Assembly (NCBI RefSeq): GCF_004522215.1
Contig: NZ_SDLR01000001.1
Span: forward strand, 930,001-994,000
Reading direction: 5' to 3'
DNA length: 64,000 nucleotides
From: Ammoniphilus sp. YIM 78166
Lineage (GTDB): Bacteria; Bacillota; Bacilli; Aneurinibacillales; RAOX-1
Position numbers and translations under genes: made by a program. The notes under the pieces are model-generated. The model was not told the origin of the DNA. It searched no databases and saw nothing but the letters and a program-made list of their open reading frames with translations. Positions 60,538-64,000 of the stretch are shown here, one piece after another (position 1 is the first letter of the stretch; each line of letters starts with the position of its first letter).

Positions 60538-60672
60538 CTATTTATAATGTTGTTGCGTAACCTCGTTCATAAATTCCATCACAGAAGAAAGCAACTCCAC
60601 ACACTGAAATCCTATCAAAGGAAGTCCTACTAAGAAAAGAATAGCCTCACCAATCCACTTCGCTAACATCAT
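60538..60672 (-). CDS. small membrane peptide, 44 aa
   Basis: The frame from ATG 60672 (AAGGAGATG upstream) to TAG 60538 encodes one hydrophobic segment (WIGEAILFLVGLPLIGF) followed by an amphipathic helix (VELLSSVMEFMNEVTQQ). It probably shares a transcript with the 87-aa gene upstream. No family recognised. Confidence 0.55.
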   Translation of the reverse strand: MMLAKWIGEAILFLVGLPLIGFQCVELLSSVMEFMNEVTQQHYK

Positions 60673-60718
60673 ATTAGATCATCTCCTTATATAATATAGC
60701 AGATTCTAGAAGTTAGAA

Positions 60719-60982
60719 CTAATACAATGCCTTGCTGCAAGGTTGTAATAAGAGACGGTGCAATAGGATATAGAGCTTAGATGATGGATCGATGATTGGT
60801 CGAATAAACCAAGCCCAGTTAATCTTGTTGCTCACGATTCTGACGCCAAGTAGGTAGAATCGCATGATTCTGCTGCTTAATTTAAACTCTACGACCACCA
60901 CGAAGGCGACTATTCCTAAGATCAGAGATAGTGTGAAAAACAAATCCTTCACATCAAACTGTAAGATCAGATCCCATTCCAT
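60719..60982 (-). CDS. small membrane protein, 87 aa
   Basis: One strong membrane segment (LFFTLSLILGIVAFVVVVEF) is followed by a basic amphipathic C-terminus. AAGGAGG lies 11 bp upstream of ATG 60982. It is divergent from the 89-aa membrane protein gene at 61131. Function unknown. Confidence 0.6.
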   Translation of the reverse strand: MEWDLILQFDVKDLFFTLSLILGIVAFVVVVEFKLSSRIMRFYLLGVRIVSNKINWAWFIRPIIDPSSKLYILLHRLLLQPCSKALY

Positions 60983-61025
60983 CCTAGTCTGTAGCCTCCT
61001 TTCTTAACGGTGGGATAATTATACG

Positions 61026-61042
61026 GTTTCCATAGTGGAAAC
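61026..61042. promoter_or_regulatory. 17-bp palindrome between divergent small membrane genes
   Basis: GTTTCCATAGTGGAAAC has perfect 7-bp arms around TAG. Its place 44 bp before one gene and 89 bp before the other fits an operator. No matching regulator is in the window. Confidence 0.45.
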
Positions 61043-61130
61043 GTCAATAGAAAAAATGAACCATTCCGAATACTCTAGCATAGAATAGTCTACCTAAAAA
61101 TAGGGAGCTGATGAAAGGATAGGTGACTGG

Positions 61131-61400
61131 ATGCTCTATATGATGTGGGCCGTTTTTGGCTCGATGTGTCTAGATTTAGTTATCGGCTTTGGACGATCCT
61201 TCTGGGCAGGGACATTCTCCCAGATCCCGACCATGATTTTAGGTTATCTTAAAGACATTCTCTATTTTGTAGCACCGCTTACCGTCATCATGACCATGAT
61301 GACCATTGATCCTACAGGATGGGTCCTTTTAATCCTTTACTATCTTGGTAGTTTAGCAGTTATTTGGAATTATTTAGTTGCAATTAAAAATAAATTTTAA
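61131..61400 (+). CDS. small membrane protein, 89 aa
   Basis: Two or three hydrophobic segments are seen (MWAVFGSMCLDLVIGFG, ILYFVAPLTVIMTMMTI and WVLLILYYLGSLAVIWNYLVA). The layout resembles a small phage-holin-like or DUF-type membrane protein, but I cannot name it. A terminator follows at 61405. Confidence 0.6.
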   Translation: MLYMMWAVFGSMCLDLVIGFGRSFWAGTFSQIPTMILGYLKDILYFVAPLTVIMTMMTIDPTGWVLLILYYLGSLAVIWNYLVAIKNKF

Positions 61401-61404
61401 TCCT

Positions 61405-61431
61405 CATCTCCCATATCGGGAGATTTTTTCT
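61405..61431 (+). terminator. terminator of the 89-aa gene
   Basis: ATCTCCC pairs with GGGAGAT, followed by T6. Confidence 0.85.
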
Positions 61432-61483
61432 TTCCAAAGGAAAACCACTCCATCTGGAAGAGGGAGTGGGGAAACTTTGCGTG

Positions 61484-63151
61484 TTATGGGTTGGCCAGGG
61501 CCGAACCTAGGAAGTCAGGGGGCTCTGGTCGAGTATGACCATAAAGCTTTACATAGATTTGTTCAATTTCTTCACCCGTGAGATCGCCTCGCAGGAGTAG
61601 CTCTCCAGCAATCGCATGAACGAACTCTGAATGCTCCTTTACAAGCTTTTTCACTTGATTCATTTGGCCTTGCAACAATTCATTGATTTTGGGGCGTAGA
61701 GCCTTTAGTCCGTCTATTCGTGAACCTAATGCAAGCCAGCTAAACAGCTCATCTCCCATGCCGACAACGCCCAGGTAGGCACCAGCCAGCTCTGTCGCAC
61801 GCTGCAGGTCGGAGGTCACACCGTTCAACTTCTTGCCAAGGAACTCCTCCTCAACCGCACGGGAGGCCAGACACACTTGGATTTCTGCCAAGATTTCGTT
61901 GTCCGATCGATTATACCGTTCACGAGTGGGTTTCGTTGCAGCAAGCCCTAAGGCTCCACCGCGGCGGATGATGGTGACCTTCCAAACCCTCTCATGTGGT
62001 TTAAGCAGATACTGCGCCACGGCATGCCCCGCTTCATGATAGGCAACATTGCGCTTTTCGTCTTCACTCATGGAGCGCAGCGGCTGTTTAAGCCCCCATT
62101 CGTACGTCTCCATGGCAACACGGAAATCCTCGTAGTCGGCAAGCTGAGCACCGCGCTGATGAGCAATGACAACGGACTCGTTTACAATGTGTTTGATTTG
62201 AGCGGGGCTGTATCCGATGGTGTCTAGCGCAGCGCGTTCAGGGGTTAAAGTAGCATCGTGCTTCACTTTTTTGAGGTAATAGTGGAAGACATCTAAGCGC
62301 CCGTCGTAGTCAGGGGTATCGACCCATAGCTTTCGGTCGAAGCGGCCGGGGCGTAGCAAGGCAGGATCAAGAACATCCGGGAGATTGGTGGCGGCAATGG
62401 TGAGGACGGCGGGGCGCTCTGCCTTCCTGCGTCGGAGTCCAAGTGAACGGAAGAGTTTAGCCAACTTGGAATTATCAATGTTTGGGGGATCCATCTGTAA
62501 AAGCAGCTCGTTGAGCAGACCTGCTCCGCCCATGCCGAGCATTCCACCGCCTCCGCCGCCTGATTGGCGCTTCATGCCGATCGCATCTACCTCGTCTATG
62601 AAAATGATGCAGGCGCCATACACACTGGCAAGTTTTCGCGCCTTCTTATAGAGACCCATCACCTTCAGATTGCCGACACCAAAAAACATGTTTTGAAAGC
62701 TGGGAGCGGAAGCATAGGCAAAGGGTACTTGAGCTTCGTTAGCGATAACTTGAGCCAAGTAGGATTTTCCTGTACCGGGTGGCCCACAGAGCAATAATCC
62801 CCGAATGGCTTCACCGCCCATTTCTTTAAATTCCTTCACCCCCTTGAGCAGCGTCACAATCCGCTTGGCATTCTCTACGATTTCCGGATTACCTCGATAA
62901 TCATCCCAAGAGGAACCGGTCTCGCCTGGCAAAATCCAATACGTACGCCCTCGGGCCAAAAACCAGAAGAGCGCCACAAACTGAATAATCAAGAACATCG
63001 CTGCAAACAGAAGCTGGAAAGCAAAGCCGAGAACTCTAAAGGCGATGTTCCAGATGGCTGGACCTCCTGCCCTTAACAGCATAAAAATAATGAAGAAGAC
63101 GGAGAACCGAACTAAAAATTTACGCCACTTGATCCACTGGTACCTATTCAT
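61484..63151 (-). CDS. divergent FtsH-like AAA+ zinc metalloprotease
   Basis: Two N-terminal membrane segments with almost no external loop (residues ~13-65) precede an AAA+ domain: GPPGTGKS, IIFIDEVDAIG, NLPDVLDPALLRPGRFDR. The peptidase part has HEAGH (HExxH) and TSDLQRATELA with the third zinc ligand. Length is 555 residues against ~640 for FtsH. The usual periplasmic domain is missing, and an insertion (Gly6 then GLGMGGAGLL-like, ending LGLRRRKAERP) lies before the second region of homology. A specialised paralogue, possibly sporulation- or stress-linked, is inferred. Confidence 0.88.
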   Translation of the reverse strand: MNRYQWIKWRKFLVRFSVFFIIFMLLRAGGPAIWNIAFRVLGFAFQLLFAAMFLIIQFVALFWFLARGRTYWILPGETGSSWDDYRGNPEIVENAKRIVTLLKGVKEFKEMGGEAIRGLLLCGPPGTGKSYLAQVIANEAQVPFAYASAPSFQNMFFGVGNLKVMGLYKKARKLASVYGACIIFIDEVDAIGMKRQSGGGGGGMLGMGGAGLLNELLLQMDPPNIDNSKLAKLFRSLGLRRRKAERPAVLTIAATNLPDVLDPALLRPGRFDRKLWVDTPDYDGRLDVFHYYLKKVKHDATLTPERAALDTIGYSPAQIKHIVNESVVIAHQRGAQLADYEDFRVAMETYEWGLKQPLRSMSEDEKRNVAYHEAGHAVAQYLLKPHERVWKVTIIRRGGALGLAATKPTRERYNRSDNEILAEIQVCLASRAVEEEFLGKKLNGVTSDLQRATELAGAYLGVVGMGDELFSWLALGSRIDGLKALRPKINELLQGQMNQVKKLVKEHSEFVHAIAGELLLRGDLTGEEIEQIYVKLYGHTRPEPPDFLGSALANP

Positions 63152-63323
63152 GTGTCCTCACTACCCTTTTGTCAGAGTATTTGCAAAAATAGTGTATGTG
63201 GATTTTATCATTCGAATGACTAGTATATTAGGGGCTGCTTGTCTCCTTTCTCAAATCGTTTGGCGCTTTTGCATTTAATGTTGTTTGTTGGACACACTGA
63301 ATCAAAAAGGAGGTTAGAATCGG

Positions 63324-63854
63324 ATGCCTAATGCCTTTGAATTAATGAAAGACTTTTTTGAACCTTTTATGGATGGTGAAAAGAAGCCCCTGAACGTGGG
63401 TGAAGTCATGAATTTATGGTTTTATCTCAAGGGTTCTGAAGAAACGCTCCGGAGCGAGCAAGTAGCTTTTAACGTGGTAGAAGATAAGGAATTGCGGAAA
63501 CACTTTGAGGATGCGATCAATAATGTACATAAACCTATTATAGAAGAAATCAAAGAGTTCCTGACCAAGGAATCCGTCCCGTTACCTGAGTCGACTCCCG
63601 ATATTCCACTGGGGGATTTTAGATCTGTTCCTATAGGTGCAAAATTAAGTGACGAGGCCTTTTGCAACCTACTGGAGTATAATATCATCCTTGGAATCAA
63701 TTACGCCGTTCGAGGACTTACGGAATCTGTTCGTGCAGATGTTGGCTTAATGTTTTCCAAATTTCAGATGAGAAAAGTAGCGTTCAGTATTTCATTAAAG
63801 GAGCTTTCGGTCAAACGAGGTTGGATAAAGATTCCCCCTTACTATAAAAGTTAA
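63324..63854 (+). CDS. DUF3231 protein
   Basis: The 176-residue helical protein has one DUF3231 domain (LNVGEVMNLWFYLKGSEETL, KHFEDAINNVHKPIIEEIKEFL, LLEYNIILGINYAVRGLTES), half the length of the two-domain members. These resemble ferritin-like or spore-associated proteins of Bacillales and have no defined role. AAGGAGG precedes the ATG by 10 bp. Confidence 0.8.
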   Translation: MPNAFELMKDFFEPFMDGEKKPLNVGEVMNLWFYLKGSEETLRSEQVAFNVVEDKELRKHFEDAINNVHKPIIEEIKEFLTKESVPLPESTPDIPLGDFRSVPIGAKLSDEAFCNLLEYNIILGINYAVRGLTESVRADVGLMFSKFQMRKVAFSISLKELSVKRGWIKIPPYYKS

Positions 63855-63868
63855 ATCGCTCGCTGATT

Positions 63869-63897
63869 AAACCGATCAATACCTGGTCGGTTTTTTA
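63869..63897 (+). terminator. terminator of the DUF3231 gene
   Basis: AACCGA pairs with TCGGTT around an 11-nt loop, followed by T6. Beyond it, up to 64000, I see no gene. Confidence 0.75.
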
Positions 63898-64000
63898 TTT
63901 TCGCCTCATCGTTCTGTTATGGAGGGGGGGTGCCAAGACATAAAACAGGAGAGTAATATATATCTATATAGAGATATTCTGTCTTAAATCCTACAAGGCG

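Overview
The window looks like chromosome of an aerobic or facultative, endospore-forming, low-to-moderate GC Bacillota of the order Bacillales. The evidence is a B. subtilis-type FNR with a C-terminal cysteine cluster, a YjcZ-type spore peptide, a GerT-like Hsp20 protein, small GerP-like spore proteins, several promoters of sigma-K type (CATANNNTA), a B. subtilis-like frl operon and strong GGAGG ribosome binding sites. The family Paenibacillaceae or a relative would fit, but nothing here fixes the genus. There are no rRNA, tRNA, CRISPR, phage or transposase genes.

Layout. 0-6 kb: a cold-shock protein behind a structured leader whose hairpin is duplicated 750 bp upstream, a CarD-family regulator, a CshA-like RNA helicase, a 38-residue zinc-ribbon peptide, and two lysine-rich glycosyltransferases behind a sigma-K-like promoter. 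6-10 kb: a MarR regulator with tandem operators and a heterodimeric multidrug ABC exporter. 10-34 kb: a mosaic of intact genes (DUF624, DUF817, LysR plus aminotransferase, Hcp, ECF sigma/anti-sigma, HPr, GNAT, LLM oxidoreductase, glycerate kinase, metallo-hydrolase) and many broken ones: FAH/cyclase, NTTRR-F1 spore protein, a potB-potD deletion fusion, DeoR tail, pirin, response regulator, lipoproteins, short-chain dehydrogenase. A HesB/IscA-like gene at 30.35-30.61 kb has one in-frame TGA exactly where relatives carry a conserved Cys, followed by a hairpin fitting the bacterial SECIS pattern. It is either a selenoprotein or a nonsense mutant.

34-42 kb: an fnr gene flanked by two copies of a ~180 bp repeat element, then a clade II nitrous oxide reductase operon (nosC-nosZ-nosB-nosD-nosY-nosF plus a YtkA-like and a SurA-like lipoprotein). 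FNR boxes lie 32-33 bp from the -10 element upstream of nos, fnr and hcp, which defines a local anaerobic regulon.

43.5-52.3 kb: a fructosamine (Amadori product) utilisation cluster: two FrlB-like deglycases, a GntR regulator, an ABC importer, an FrlC-like epimerase, a HAD phosphatase and an FrlD-like kinase. Four copies of the palindrome GGTATATACC mark the FrlR operators. The cluster is bracketed by two direct copies of a 28-nt repeat, with a third inverted copy at 58.66 kb.

52.5-64 kb: spore and envelope genes (YpuA-like DUF1002 protein, an excisionase-fold protein broken at a G6 run, GerT-like protein, a six-domain paralogous array of small GerP-like proteins, a PHB-depolymerase-type esterase, an SLC13 permease with TrkA-C domains, small membrane proteins, a divergent FtsH-like AAA protease, and a DUF3231 protein).
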